In this document: positions 45,310-54,409 of the stretch, in pieces
Numbering within the stretch: the stretch's first letter is position 1
How the letters are laid out: the number at the start of each line of letters is the position of its first letter
Assembly: GCF_900111735.1 (NCBI RefSeq)
Contig: NZ_FOHW01000009.1
Span: forward strand, 1-64,000
Length of the DNA stretch: 64,000 nucleotides
From: Pseudomonas graminis
Lineage (GTDB): Bacteria; Pseudomonadota; Gammaproteobacteria; Pseudomonadales; Pseudomonadaceae
Direction of reading: 5' to 3'
Position numbers and translations under genes: made by a program
Notes under the pieces: generated by a model
The model's database searches: none
Told to the model about the DNA's origin: nothing
Seen by the model: only the letters and a program-made list of their open reading frames with translations

Positions 45310-46104
45310 TCAATGCCTCCCCACCAATACACGATCCAGCCCGTACACCCGGTCGAGAATGATCATGGTCGCCGCCGTCAGCGCAATGACCAGCGCGGAA
45401 ACCGCCGCCATCATCGGGTCGATGGATTCGGTGGCGTATACGTACATCCTCACCGGCAGGGTCTGGGTCGACGGCGAGGTAACGAAAATCGACAGCGTGA
45501 CCTCGTCGAAGCTGTTGATGAACGCCAGCAACCAGCCACCGGCCACGCCGGGCAGGATCATCGGCAGGGTGATCAGACGAAACAGCGTGAAGCGGCTGGC
45601 ACCGAGGGACTCGGCCGCTTGCTCGGCGCTGCGGTCCATGCCGATGGAGGCGGCGATCACCAGGCGCAGCACGTACGGCGTGATCACCACCACGTGGGCG
45701 AACATCAGCCAGACGAAACTGCCGTTCACCCCCATCAGCGCGAACAGGCGCAACATCGCCACGCCCAGCACCAGGTGGGGAATGATGATCGGCGAGAGGA
45801 ACAGGCCGTTGAGAAAGTCGCGGCCGGGAAAACGGTAGCGGGTAATTGCCAACGCCGCCGGCACCGCAATCAACGTCGCCAGGGTGGCCGCGACCACCGC
45901 CAGAATCAGGCTGTTGTAGAAGGACTGAATGAAGTCGGCCCGCTCGAACACTGCCCTGAACCAGCGCAGGGAAAACCCGTGCCACGGCAGGCTTAGGGTG
46001 TTTTCCGGGGTGAACGCCACCAGGCAAACCACCACCAGCGGCGCCAGCATGAACACCACCACCAGGGCATGAAACGACAGGGCCAGAGGACCGTTCTTGG
46101 ACAT
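45310..46104 (-). CDS. ABC transporter permease (PotC type)
   Basis: The protein has 264 residues and six predicted membrane helices. The coupling-loop motif is AAESLGASRFTLFRLITLPMILPGV. The opening HALVVVFMLAPLVVVCLVAFTP is typical of spermidine/putrescine-type PotC permeases. It follows the PotB-type permease after three bases. Confidence 0.88.
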   Translation of the reverse strand: MSKNGPLALSFHALVVVFMLAPLVVVCLVAFTPENTLSLPWHGFSLRWFRAVFERADFIQSFYNSLILAVVAATLATLIAVPAALAITRYRFPGRDFLNGLFLSPIIIPHLVLGVAMLRLFALMGVNGSFVWLMFAHVVVITPYVLRLVIAASIGMDRSAEQAAESLGASRFTLFRLITLPMILPGVAGGWLLAFINSFDEVTLSIFVTSPSTQTLPVRMYVYATESIDPMMAAVSALVIALTAATMIILDRVYGLDRVLVGRH

Positions 46105-46107
46105 CGC

Positions 46108-46971
46108 TCATTCCCCCAGGGATTTTTTATAGCGGCCTTCGACCAGCCGGTTCCACGACAGCATGACCAACAGGTTGATCAGCAGCAGCGCCACGGCAAT
46201 CGCCGCGCCCATGGGCCAGTTGAGTTCCGAGAGGTATTGGTCGTAGACGACAGTGGCAACCATCTTCAGGCGCCTCCCGCCGAGCAATCCGGGGATGGCA
46301 AACGAACTGGCGGACAGGCCGAAGACGATCAACGTCCCCGACAGCACGCCGGGCATCACCTGGGGAAGCACCACCATGCGCATCACTTGCGCCTGGGTCG
46401 CGCCGAGGGACAGCGCCGCCTGGTCGGCGGAGGCGTCGAGTTTCTGCAGCGAGGTCCACACCGGGATGATCATGAACGGCAGCATCACGTGGACCAGCGC
46501 CAGAATCACCGCGAATGGCGTGTAAAGCATTTTGATCGGACGCCCGCCGAGGGCCTGGATCGCCTGATTGATCAGACCGTCGGCTCCCAGCAACAGGCTC
46601 CAGCCGAACGCCCGCACCACCACCGAAATCAGCAGCGGCGTGAGGATCAGGATCAGGAAAATCGAGCGCCACGGCGTACCCATACGGCTGAGGATGTAGG
46701 CCTCGGGCACGCCGATCACCACGCACAGCAGGGTCACCAGCGCGCTGATCCAGAAAGTACGCAGGAAGATCTCGTAGAAGTACGAATCGGTGAGCAGATT
46801 GGCGTACTGCGCCAGGGTCCATTCGCCGCCCTTGACCCCGATTTCGTAGTCGAACACGTTGAACGACAGCACCAGCGTCAAGGCCAATGGCAGCACCAGC
46901 AGGCCGAAGAACAGCGCCAGGGCCGGGGCCGATAGCAGGTAGCCGCGTCCGGTGTCGCGCAGCACACTCAT
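46108..46971 (-). CDS. ABC transporter permease (PotB type)
   Basis: The protein has 287 residues from the ATG at 46971, overlapping the ATPase stop as ATGA. About six helices are visible; the coupling loop is QAALSLGATQAQVMRMVVLPQVMPGV. It pairs with the PotC-type subunit encoded next. Confidence 0.88.
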   Translation of the reverse strand: MSVLRDTGRGYLLSAPALALFFGLLVLPLALTLVLSFNVFDYEIGVKGGEWTLAQYANLLTDSYFYEIFLRTFWISALVTLLCVVIGVPEAYILSRMGTPWRSIFLILILTPLLISVVVRAFGWSLLLGADGLINQAIQALGGRPIKMLYTPFAVILALVHVMLPFMIIPVWTSLQKLDASADQAALSLGATQAQVMRMVVLPQVMPGVLSGTLIVFGLSASSFAIPGLLGGRRLKMVATVVYDQYLSELNWPMGAAIAVALLLINLLVMLSWNRLVEGRYKKSLGE

Positions 46972-47996
46972 GCCGGCACCTCGTCGACGCTCAACACGCG
47001 TAGCAGATCCGACGGCCAGTCCAGCCCCACCGCGAAGCCTTCGTTCATCGGTGCGTCGCCGTCGTTGCGGCGTACCACGGTGATTTCGCCGATGGGCGTC
47101 TCGATGCGGTACAGCCACTGGCTGCCGAGGAAGTAGCGCATGACCACGCGCCCTTGCAATCGGCCAGTCCCCGCAGGCACCAGGTCGATTTTTTCGGGGC
47201 GCAGGCTCAGTACCAGTTCGCCGTCGCCGGGCTGATGACGCACCTGGGCTGCGCCGCTGGCATCGCGATCGCCGCGCAGCAGATTGGCCTTGCCGACGAA
47301 GCCGGAGATGAAACGCGTACGGGGGTGTTCGTAGAGGTGGTAGGGCTCGTCGATCTGGGTGATACGCCCGGCCTGCATGACCACGACGCGGTCGCTGATG
47401 GACAGCGCTTCGGCCTGGTCGTGGGTGACCATCAGGGTGGTGATGCCGACTTCGCGCTGGATGCGGCGGATTTCGAACTGCATCTCTTCACGCAGATTCG
47501 CATCGAGGTTGGACAGCGGCTCGTCCAGCAGTAATACCGGCGGCTCGATTACCAGCGCCCGGGCCAGGGCCACGCGCTGACGCTGGCCGCCGGACAGCTC
47601 GCGGGGGTAACGCTCGGCATGGGGCGTGAGGCGCACCAGCTCCAGCACCCGGGAGACGCGGCGCTCGATGTCGGCGGCGGATACTTTGCGCATCTTCAGG
47701 CCGAAAGCCACGTTGTCGCGCACGGTCATGTGCGGGAACAGCGCGTAGGACTGAAACACCACGCCGAGGCCGCGACTGGCCGGTTTGGCGTGGGTGATGT
47801 CGCGGCCGTCGAGCAGGATGCGGCCGGCGCTGACATCAACGAAGCCGGCGATCATTTGCAGGGTGGTGGTTTTGCCGCAGCCGGAGGGGCCGAGCAGCGA
47901 GACGAATTCGCCTTGCTCCACGGAAAGGTCAGTGGCCACGACGGCATCGATGGGGCCGTAGCGTTTGCAGAGTGCCTGGAGTTGAAGAAAAGCCAT
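46968..47996 (-). CDS. ABC transporter ATP-binding protein (PotA type)
   Basis: The protein has 342 residues from the ATG at 47996 (AGGTGGA upstream); an in-frame ATG at 48023 is less likely. Walker A is GPSGCGKTT, the signature LSGGQRQRV, Walker B VLLLDEPLSNLDANLR and the H-loop VTHDQ. The C-terminal ~100 residues form a TOBE domain (LSLRPEKIDLV). It is the first gene of the operon and is divergent from the IclR regulator. Confidence 0.9.
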   Translation of the reverse strand: MAFLQLQALCKRYGPIDAVVATDLSVEQGEFVSLLGPSGCGKTTTLQMIAGFVDVSAGRILLDGRDITHAKPASRGLGVVFQSYALFPHMTVRDNVAFGLKMRKVSAADIERRVSRVLELVRLTPHAERYPRELSGGQRQRVALARALVIEPPVLLLDEPLSNLDANLREEMQFEIRRIQREVGITTLMVTHDQAEALSISDRVVVMQAGRITQIDEPYHLYEHPRTRFISGFVGKANLLRGDRDASGAAQVRHQPGDGELVLSLRPEKIDLVPAGTGRLQGRVVMRYFLGSQWLYRIETPIGEITVVRRNDGDAPMNEGFAVGLDWPSDLLRVLSVDEVPA

Positions 47997-48140
47997 GGCT
48001 GCGTTCCACCTTTTTTTGTGCACACCGAAGGCATGCGTTTTTTATGGGCAGATGCGAAGAGAAGTGCTGCGTGTGGCTGTGGACGCTGGCGCTCGATCAA
48101 TGTCGGCTGCCGCTGTTATTCAAATCGCCCTGTGGACCGA

Positions 48141-48160
48141 TCCTAGGCCCAAGACTAGGA
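48141..48160. promoter_or_regulatory. Inverted repeat in the ABC-dehydrogenase / iclR divergent promoter
   Basis: TCCTAG, eight bases, CTAGGA is a perfect inverted repeat in the 246-bp divergent promoter. A candidate operator; no experimental support. Confidence 0.35.
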
Positions 48161-48181
48161 TGGGCTCAACGATCAATTTCA

Positions 48182-48216
48182 CTGAGTGAGTAGTTTTTTC
48201 AGATTCATTCATTCAG
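48182..48216. promoter_or_regulatory. Second inverted repeat upstream of iclR-type gene
   Basis: CTGAGTGAGT and ATTCATTCAG are near-complementary arms 15 bases apart, with ATTC repeated in tandem. They end 27 bases before the iclR start and may be an IclR-type operator. Confidence 0.4.
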
Positions 48217-48242
48217 CGAAAAGAAATGAGGACTGATGCGAA

Positions 48243-49079
48243 ATGGATTCCACTGAGCGGAACGGTGTCGAGAAAGAAACAGGCGTTGGCGCGGTCTCGC
48301 GGCTGTTTGCCGTGTTGCGTGCCCTGGGCAATTGTCCGGACGGCGGCGAGCGGGTCACGCAACTGGCGCAGCAGATCGGGCTGTCGCAACCGACCACCCA
48401 CCGCTTGCTGCGCAGCCTGATGGACGAAGGCATGGTCGAGCAGGACCTGCGCAGCAAGCGTTACCGCCTGAGCCTGGAATTTTTCGCTCTCGCGGCGCGC
48501 GCCGGGCAGTCCGGCAACCTGCGTGATGTGGTGCGGCCGAGCTTGCTGCGCCTGTCGGCCTCGTTGGGTGACTCGTTGTTTCTGCTCGCCCGCAGTGGTT
48601 TCGACGCGGTGTGCCTGGACCGCAGCGAAGGGCCGTACCCGATCCGCACCTTCACCGGCGATATCGGCGGCCGCGTGGCGCTGGGCGTGGGGCAGGGCAG
48701 TCTGGCCATCCTGGCGTTTCTGCCGGAGGAAGAACGCGAGACCGTGATCCGCTACAACCTGCCGCGCCTGCGGGATTTCCACCTGTACGACGAAGTCATG
48801 CTGCGCTCGGAAATCGATACGGTGCGACGGACCGGCTACGCCGCGCGCAATACCGGCGTGCTGGAAGGCATGGCGGGGCTGGCGGTGCCGATTCTCGATC
48901 GGGATGGCCGGGCGGTGGCGGCGTTGAGCGTGGCGACCATCAGCGACCGCCTCAGTGCAGACCGCATGCCCACGGTGGTGGACATGCTCAAGCGCGAGGC
49001 AACGGCGATCAGCCAGAAGATCAACCCCTTCGATCCGGTGCTGCGCCGACCCTCACAGGTGTTCGGCCAGCGGGAATGA
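48243..49079 (+). CDS. IclR family transcriptional regulator
   Basis: The protein has 278 residues. The N-terminal winged helix is visible as VSRLFAVLRAL followed by ERVTQLAQQIGLSQPTTHRLLRSL. The C-terminal effector domain, ~100-265, includes GDIGGRVALGVGQGSLAILAFL and GYAARNTGVLEGMAGLAVPI. GAGGA lies about ten bases upstream. Divergent orientation suggests it regulates the ABC-dehydrogenase operon in response to that pathway's substrate. Confidence 0.9.
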   Translation: MDSTERNGVEKETGVGAVSRLFAVLRALGNCPDGGERVTQLAQQIGLSQPTTHRLLRSLMDEGMVEQDLRSKRYRLSLEFFALAARAGQSGNLRDVVRPSLLRLSASLGDSLFLLARSGFDAVCLDRSEGPYPIRTFTGDIGGRVALGVGQGSLAILAFLPEEERETVIRYNLPRLRDFHLYDEVMLRSEIDTVRRTGYAARNTGVLEGMAGLAVPILDRDGRAVAALSVATISDRLSADRMPTVVDMLKREATAISQKINPFDPVLRRPSQVFGQRE

Positions 49080-49117
49080 TTGCCGCCGCCTGCACATTCA
49101 TCTGAATGACGTTCAGC

Positions 49118-49133
49118 ACGGTTTGACAACCGT
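49118..49133 (+). terminator. Small terminator-like hairpin after iclR
   Basis: ACGGTT, TGAC, AACCGT forms a perfect 6-bp stem followed by TTGATT, 39 bases after the stop codon. Confidence 0.45.
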
Positions 49134-49346
49134 TTGATTGGGCTGCAGGCCTTGTGGTTGGGGCTTCTCAGCCGTTCGTCGGATCTGCCGGGCCGGCCTT
49201 CAAGAACCCCTGCGCGGGGTCGAATCACTCTGTACAGGCGCCTCGTTTTCGGACCGCTCCGACGCGATGGCACAGGGATGTGGCAAGCCGCAAAAAAACT
49301 CCGGGTGATCCTCGGAGCAGGTTGTCCTCCCTTTTGAGATCCCCGT

Positions 49347-50966
49347 ATGTCGAAATCCCTGAGATTGCAGATCCTCGCGCTGCTCAGCGGCAGCCTCGTG
49401 CTGGTCGTGCTGATTGCCCTCGCGTGTTTCCAGTTCCTTTCCAGCAACGTACACGCCTATCGCGGTCTGCTTGAAGGGCCCTTGCACGCTTCGCAACTGG
49501 TCGATCAGGCCAACCTGCAATTCAAGGTTCAGGTGCAGGAGTGGAAGAACGTGCTGTTGCGCGGCAAGCAGCCGGCCGATCGGGACAAGTTCTGGGCGCA
49601 GTTTGAAGATCAGGAGCGTCAGGTGCAGGACACCCTCGGCAGCCTGAGTGCAATGGACGGACTGGACCCGACCACCAAAACCCAGGTCGATGCGCTGCGC
49701 AACGAGCACCGCACCCTTGGCGTGGCGTACCGCAAGGGGCGTGACGCCTACATCGCCTCCGGCGGTGATCCGGTGGCCGGGGACATGGCCGTGAAAGGCG
49801 TTGACCGTGCCGCCAGCGAGCAGATGACCGGTCTGGTGGTTGGCCTGCGCAAACAGAGTGACGAGCAATCGAAAATCCTCAGCAGCACGGCTGACCGGAC
49901 CATTCTCATCGGCACGCTGGTCATGCTCGCGTCGGCGTTACTGGTGGGCGTGCTGACGCTGTGGATGGTCAACCGCAACATCGTTGGCCCGATCCGCATG
50001 TTGATCGAATACGTCGCGCAACTGAGTCAGGGCAAGTTCAGCGACCGCGTCAGCATCACCCGCCAGGATGAGTTGGGGCGTCTGGCCGTGGCCGCAAACA
50101 CACTGCGGGATTTCCTCGCCGACACCTTTACGCGCCTCAAGCGCAGCACCACCGATCTGGACAGTGCCGGCAGCGAGCTGAAGGCGATTGCCGCGCTGAT
50201 GGCCCAGGGCACTCACGAGCAGTTCGAGCGCACCGATCAGGTGGCGACGGCAATGACCGAAATGTCCGCCACCGCCCAGGAAGTCGCCCGCCATGCGGCT
50301 CAGGCAGCCCAGGCCGCTGACGAAGCGGATCGCAGCTCTCAGGAAGGCAGCAAGGTGATGGACGCGACGATTACGGCGATCACCCTGATGCGCACCGAAA
50401 TCAGCAACACCGCCAGCGTCATTCGTCGTCTGGAAACCGACAGCGGGCGGATCGGCAAGGTGCTGGAAGTGATTCGCGGCATTGCCGAGCAGACCAACCT
50501 GCTGGCGCTGAACGCGGCGATCGAAGCGGCCCGTGCCGGCGATGCCGGACGCGGCTTTGCGGTGGTTGCCGACGAAGTGCGCACGCTGGCCCAGCGCACC
50601 GCGGCCTCGACGGCGGAAATCAACCAGATTATCAGCTCGGTGCAGACCGGCGCCGTGGATGCGGCCCAGGCCATCGAAAGCGGTCAGGCACGCAGCCAGG
50701 AAAGCGTTGATCAGGTTGCGCTGGCAGGCTCCTCGCTGGAACGCATTACCAGCGCCGTAGAAGCCATCCGCGACATGAACCGCCAGATTGCTACCGCTGC
50801 CGAAGAGCAGACGTCAGTGGCCGAAGACATCTCCCGCAACCTGACCGAAATCACCGCCATCGCCACCACCAACCAGGACAACGTCCAGCGCACCCAGACC
50901 GCGAGCCAGGATCTGCATGTGTTGTCGGTGGGGTTGAATGATGTGATTTCGCGGTTGAGTGCGTAA
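49347..50966 (+). CDS. Methyl-accepting chemotaxis protein with four-helix-bundle sensor
   Basis: The protein has 539 residues. Membrane helix 1 is ~10-30, the periplasmic helical ligand-binding region ~33-187, helix 2 ~187-208, HAMP ~209-262 ([22 protein letters not shown] in parts), and the signalling domain has its tip near 374-400. The sensor is all-helical (4HB_MCP-like), unlike the CACHE receptors elsewhere in the window. Ligand unknown. It follows iclR by 267 bases but is probably expressed alone. Confidence 0.87.
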   Translation: MSKSLRLQILALLSGSLVLVVLIALACFQFLSSNVHAYRGLLEGPLHASQLVDQANLQFKVQVQEWKNVLLRGKQPADRDKFWAQFEDQERQVQDTLGSLSAMDGLDPTTKTQVDALRNEHRTLGVAYRKGRDAYIASGGDPVAGDMAVKGVDRAASEQMTGLVVGLRKQSDEQSKILSSTADRTILIGTLVMLASALLVGVLTLWMVNRNIVGPIRMLIEYVAQLSQGKFSDRVSITRQDELGRLAVAANTLRDFLADTFTRLKRSTTDLDSAGSELKAIAALMAQGTHEQFERTDQVATAMTEMSATAQEVARHAAQAAQAADEADRSSQEGSKVMDATITAITLMRTEISNTASVIRRLETDSGRIGKVLEVIRGIAEQTNLLALNAAIEAARAGDAGRGFAVVADEVRTLAQRTAASTAEINQIISSVQTGAVDAAQAIESGQARSQESVDQVALAGSSLERITSAVEAIRDMNRQIATAAEEQTSVAEDISRNLTEITAIATTNQDNVQRTQTASQDLHVLSVGLNDVISRLSA

Positions 50967-50990
50967 AACCCGGGTGCGCATACGGGCCCA

Positions 50991-51059
50991 TTCCCGGCTG
51001 AAGCCGGTCCCACTGATGCACTGCGATCACCTGGTGGGACCGGCTTTAGCCGGGAAGGC
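50991..51059. repeat. BIME (REP pair)
   Basis: Two inverted CCGGCT REP elements (CCCGGCTGAAGCCGG and CCGGCTTTAGCCGG) lie directly downstream of the MCP gene. Confidence 0.8.
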
Positions 51060-51083
51060 GTCGGATGTCATACCGCAGAAGAT

Positions 51084-51204
51084 GATCGTTCCCACGCTCC
51101 GCGTGGGCATGCAGCCCTAGACGCTCCGCGTCGCTTTGTTTGAGGGCGGATGCAGGACGCGGAGCGTCCGGTTTGGCATTCCCACGCGGAGCGTGGGAAC
51201 GATC
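51084..51204. repeat. Large palindrome of the ACGCTCCGCGTGG family
   Basis: The outer arms GATCGTTCCCACGCTCCGCG and its complement end in GATC at both sides; the inner GACGCTCCGCGTC / GACGCGGAGCGTC pair is nested. It is a full copy of the element at 40987-41093, between convergent genes. Confidence 0.8.
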
Positions 51205-51252
51205 GGCACTCCCGGCTGGAGCCAGTCCCCACTCAACCACCGCGCCGTGCGG

Positions 51253-52191
51253 TCAGCCTTGGCGAAACACCAACGCCTTCAACCCACCCCCTTCCACGGC
51301 ATCGGCAAATTCGGGCGGGTTTTCCAGGCGCTGTTCAAAGCGCAACCCCGGCGCTTCGCGGGTCACGCCTTCGATGAGGAAGTCCGCGCCCAGCAGCGGG
51401 TCGTTCATGCACGCCAGCACCGTGCCGTCTGGGGTCAACAGCTCCGGCAACTTGCGCAGCACGCGCTGATAATCCTTGGTCAGCAAAAAACTGCCTTTCT
51501 GAAACGACGGCGGGTCGATGATCACCAGGTCATACGGCCCGGTGCTTTTCACCTTGCCCCAGGACTTGAACAGCTCATGGCCGAGAAAAGTGACCTTGCT
51601 CAGGTCATGGCCATTCAAGCGATGGTTGTCACGACCGCGACTGAGCGCCGCCCGGGACATGTCCAGATTGACCACAAAATCCGCGCCACCTTTGATCGCT
51701 GCCACCGAAAACCCGCAGGTGTAGGCGAACAGATTCAGCACCCGTTTGCCCGCCGTATTGGCCCGTACCCAGTCGCGGCCGTAGCGCATGTCGAGGAACA
51801 GCCCGGTGTTCTGTTTTTTGCCGAAATCCACGAGATAGCGCAGGCCGCCCTCGGTCAGCGTCCATTCCTCCAGCACCTCGCCCAGCAGCGCCTCGGTGTG
51901 GCTGTCCGGCAGATAGCGGTGCTGCAATAACAGCGTATGGGCGCGGGATTGCTGCCATGCCGGTGACTCGATCAGCCTGAACAATCGCTGCTTCAGTGCT
52001 TCCAGCTCATCGGCGGCCGGCTCTTTGAACAACGACACCAGCACCACGCCTTGCATCCAGTCGACGGTCAGTTGTTCGAGCCCCGGCCACCGTCGACCAC
52101 GACCGTGAAACAGCCGGCGGGTCTCGGCGGGCGGATCGGCGAGAGCGGTCTGAAGGTGGGTGTCGAGCAGGTCGAGGGCGTCGGCATTCAT
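51253..52191 (-). CDS. Class I SAM-dependent methyltransferase (PF10672-like)
   Basis: The protein has 312 residues from the ATG at 52191. The SAM motif is RVLNLFAYTCGFSVAAIKGGA, with the acidic loop VNLDMSRAALSRGRDNHRLNG, and the catalytic-site segment YDLVIIDPPSFQKGSF. This D-P-P-x-F pattern and layout match the RlmI/RlmK-like methyltransferase group that modifies rRNA cytosine or guanine, but the N-terminal PUA domain of RlmI is absent. The target is unknown. Confidence 0.83.
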   Translation of the reverse strand: MNADALDLLDTHLQTALADPPAETRRLFHGRGRRWPGLEQLTVDWMQGVVLVSLFKEPAADELEALKQRLFRLIESPAWQQSRAHTLLLQHRYLPDSHTEALLGEVLEEWTLTEGGLRYLVDFGKKQNTGLFLDMRYGRDWVRANTAGKRVLNLFAYTCGFSVAAIKGGADFVVNLDMSRAALSRGRDNHRLNGHDLSKVTFLGHELFKSWGKVKSTGPYDLVIIDPPSFQKGSFLLTKDYQRVLRKLPELLTPDGTVLACMNDPLLGADFLIEGVTREAPGLRFEQRLENPPEFADAVEGGGLKALVFRQG

Positions 52192-52374
52192 CGGTGGGCG
52201 GCAGGTCGGCAGTGGGAAGGGGCGGCATTCTAGACCAATCGCGGCGCCAACGTTCGTCCAGCCTGGATGTGCCGCGCAGCCCCTGGGCAAAGGCCACATA
52301 CCGGATTGGACAGGCCGCTTGTTTCACGGGCAAGCTCTGCGTGCCCCAGACTCTGATCCGGAAAAGGAAGTGCC

Positions 52375-52908
52375 ATGGCCGACGAACTGATCCTGCGTGA
52401 CGCCCGCGAGTCCGATATGCCCGCCGTGCAGGCGATCTACGCCCATCACGTGATTCACGGCACCGCCAGCTTCGAGCTGGAACCGCCGACCGTTGAGCAA
52501 ATGCTGCAGCGTCGCGCCGACATCTGCGCTAACGGCTTGCCCTACCTCGTCGCCGAGCGCGGCGGTGAAGTGCTCGGCTACGGTTATGCGACCCTCTACC
52601 GGCCGCGCCCGGCCTATCGCTTCACGGTGGAGGATTCGGTTTACGTGCGCGAGGGCATGGCCGGCTTCGGCATCGGCCACGCGTTGCTGGAGGCGGTCAT
52701 CCAGCACTGCACCGAGGGCGGCCGCCGGCAGATGGTAGCGATCATCGGCAACAGTGAGAACATTGCATCGATCCGGCTCCATGCGCGGCTGGGCTTTCGC
52801 CAGGTCGGCATCTTCGAGTCCGTCGGCTTCAAACACGGCCGCTGGCTGGACACGGTGATCATGCAGCGCGAACTGGGCGAGGGTGCTGGCACGACCCCCG
52901 ACCGTTAG
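52375..52908 (+). CDS. GNAT N-acetyltransferase, phosphinothricin / methionine sulfoximine type
   Basis: The protein has 177 residues. The GNAT acetyl-CoA loop region is DSVYVREGMAGFGIGHALLEAVI. The signature VAIIGNSENIASIRLHARLGFRQVGIFESVGFKHGRW (in parts) is the PAT/MddA subgroup that acetylates phosphinothricin, methionine sulfone and sulfoximine. Probably detoxifies glutamine synthetase inhibitors. It ends nine bases from the convergent MFS gene. Confidence 0.85.
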   Translation: MADELILRDARESDMPAVQAIYAHHVIHGTASFELEPPTVEQMLQRRADICANGLPYLVAERGGEVLGYGYATLYRPRPAYRFTVEDSVYVREGMAGFGIGHALLEAVIQHCTEGGRRQMVAIIGNSENIASIRLHARLGFRQVGIFESVGFKHGRWLDTVIMQRELGEGAGTTPDR

Positions 52909-52917
52909 CCCTGCCGA

Positions 52918-54207
52918 TCAGGTGGCCGGCGCGCCCTCGGGTTGATGATGGGCTACGGTTTCGCCGGTTTCCGGCACCGCCAGCCACAGCAGCACAAAGG
53001 CCACTGCAGCAATCGCCGCCAACGTCAGAAACGCCGCGCTGTAGCCCGCCTCGCGGACGACCAGCCCGGCCAGGCCATTGCTCAGCGCCGCGCCCAGGCC
53101 GAACACCGTCGAGATGGCCCCCAGGCTTATATTGAAGCGCCCGGTGCCGCGCGTCAGGTCCTTGACCACCAGTGGCAGCAGCGCGCCAAACGCACCGGCG
53201 CCAATACCGTCCAGCAATTGCACACCGACCAGCCAGTAAGGGTTGTCGGACATGACATACAACACGCCCCGCAGCGGCAGAAAAATGAAACCCGCCAGCA
53301 ACAAGGGCTTGCGCCCCCAGACGTCGGCTTTGGCGCCCACCAGCCAGGCCACCGGCACCATCACCAACTGCGCGGCGACGATGCAGGCGGAGGTCAGCGG
53401 CGTGGCGAGGTTGACGTCGATCTGCGACAGCTTCTGACTCACCAGCGGCAGCATCGCCGCGTTGGCCAGGTGGAACAGCCCGCAGCAGATGGCGAACACC
53501 AGCAACGGTCGGTTGTGCAGCAACACCGCCCAGCCACTGGGCTGGTCATCGCCATGATCATGGTCGGGGTCGAAGCCGCGCGCGACATCGTGGTCAATCG
53601 CCGAAGCGTCGACAAATGCGACCGCGACGATGCTCGCCAGCGCCATGAACGCCATCAGGTAAAACACTGCAATAGGTCCGAACATCCAGGAAAAGATGCC
53701 GGCCAGCAGGGCTGCGCAGGCGTTGCCGGCGTGATTCCAGGTTTCGTTGCGTCCGGTCCGGCGGGTAAACGCCTTGGGCCCGGTGATGCCCAGGGAGATG
53801 GCGGCGATGGCCGGGGCGAACACCGAGCCTGCGATGGCGCTGATGCTCTGGGTGATCGCCACCCAGGTGAACGAGTGGATGAACGGCAGCACCAGGCAAC
53901 CGGCAGTGACCAGCAACGCTGCAACTATCACCACCAATCGCTTGCTGCGGGTGCGGTCAATCAGCGCACCCGCAGGCGTTTGCGTGATCAGCGCGGCGAT
54001 GCCGGCGAGGGTCATGACCAGTCCGATACTCGCTGGATCCCACTTATGAACGGCCAGTAAATAGATCGCGAGATAGGGCCCAAGGCCGTCACGCACATCC
54101 GCCAGAAAGAAGTTAAGACCGTCAAGAGAACGGTTGTTGCGCTGATCGGATGGTTTACTCAAGGTTGGCCTCACTCTGGCGATGCGCAAGCGAAACGGCT
54201 GCGGCAT
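52918..54207 (-). CDS. MFS transporter
   Basis: The protein has 429 residues from the ATG at 54207, with about twelve membrane helices. The loop motif between helices 2 and 3 is GALIDRTRSKRLVV, and a His/Asp-rich cytoplasmic central loop (DHDVARGFDPDHDHGDD) may bind metal or simply link the halves. The substrate cannot be inferred. It is divergent from hemB. Confidence 0.82.
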   Translation of the reverse strand: MPQPFRLRIARVRPTLSKPSDQRNNRSLDGLNFFLADVRDGLGPYLAIYLLAVHKWDPASIGLVMTLAGIAALITQTPAGALIDRTRSKRLVVIVAALLVTAGCLVLPFIHSFTWVAITQSISAIAGSVFAPAIAAISLGITGPKAFTRRTGRNETWNHAGNACAALLAGIFSWMFGPIAVFYLMAFMALASIVAVAFVDASAIDHDVARGFDPDHDHGDDQPSGWAVLLHNRPLLVFAICCGLFHLANAAMLPLVSQKLSQIDVNLATPLTSACIVAAQLVMVPVAWLVGAKADVWGRKPLLLAGFIFLPLRGVLYVMSDNPYWLVGVQLLDGIGAGAFGALLPLVVKDLTRGTGRFNISLGAISTVFGLGAALSNGLAGLVVREAGYSAAFLTLAAIAAVAFVLLWLAVPETGETVAHHQPEGAPAT

Positions 54208-54409
54208 TGCTAAATGACCCGGCGCCGTTGTTTTGGTTCTCCACGCGGATTCTGCAAACGGCTTGCGCACATTATTGCGACCGGGGTAAGGGACTTTCTT
54301 GTCGCGGCGTTTGAATCAAGGGCGGCGCAGGCATAAGCTTCGCGCCATCGATATTGCCGGACCTGCCGGGCCCGGCGATCTTCCGGATATTCTTGACTCA
54401 GGAACCGCC

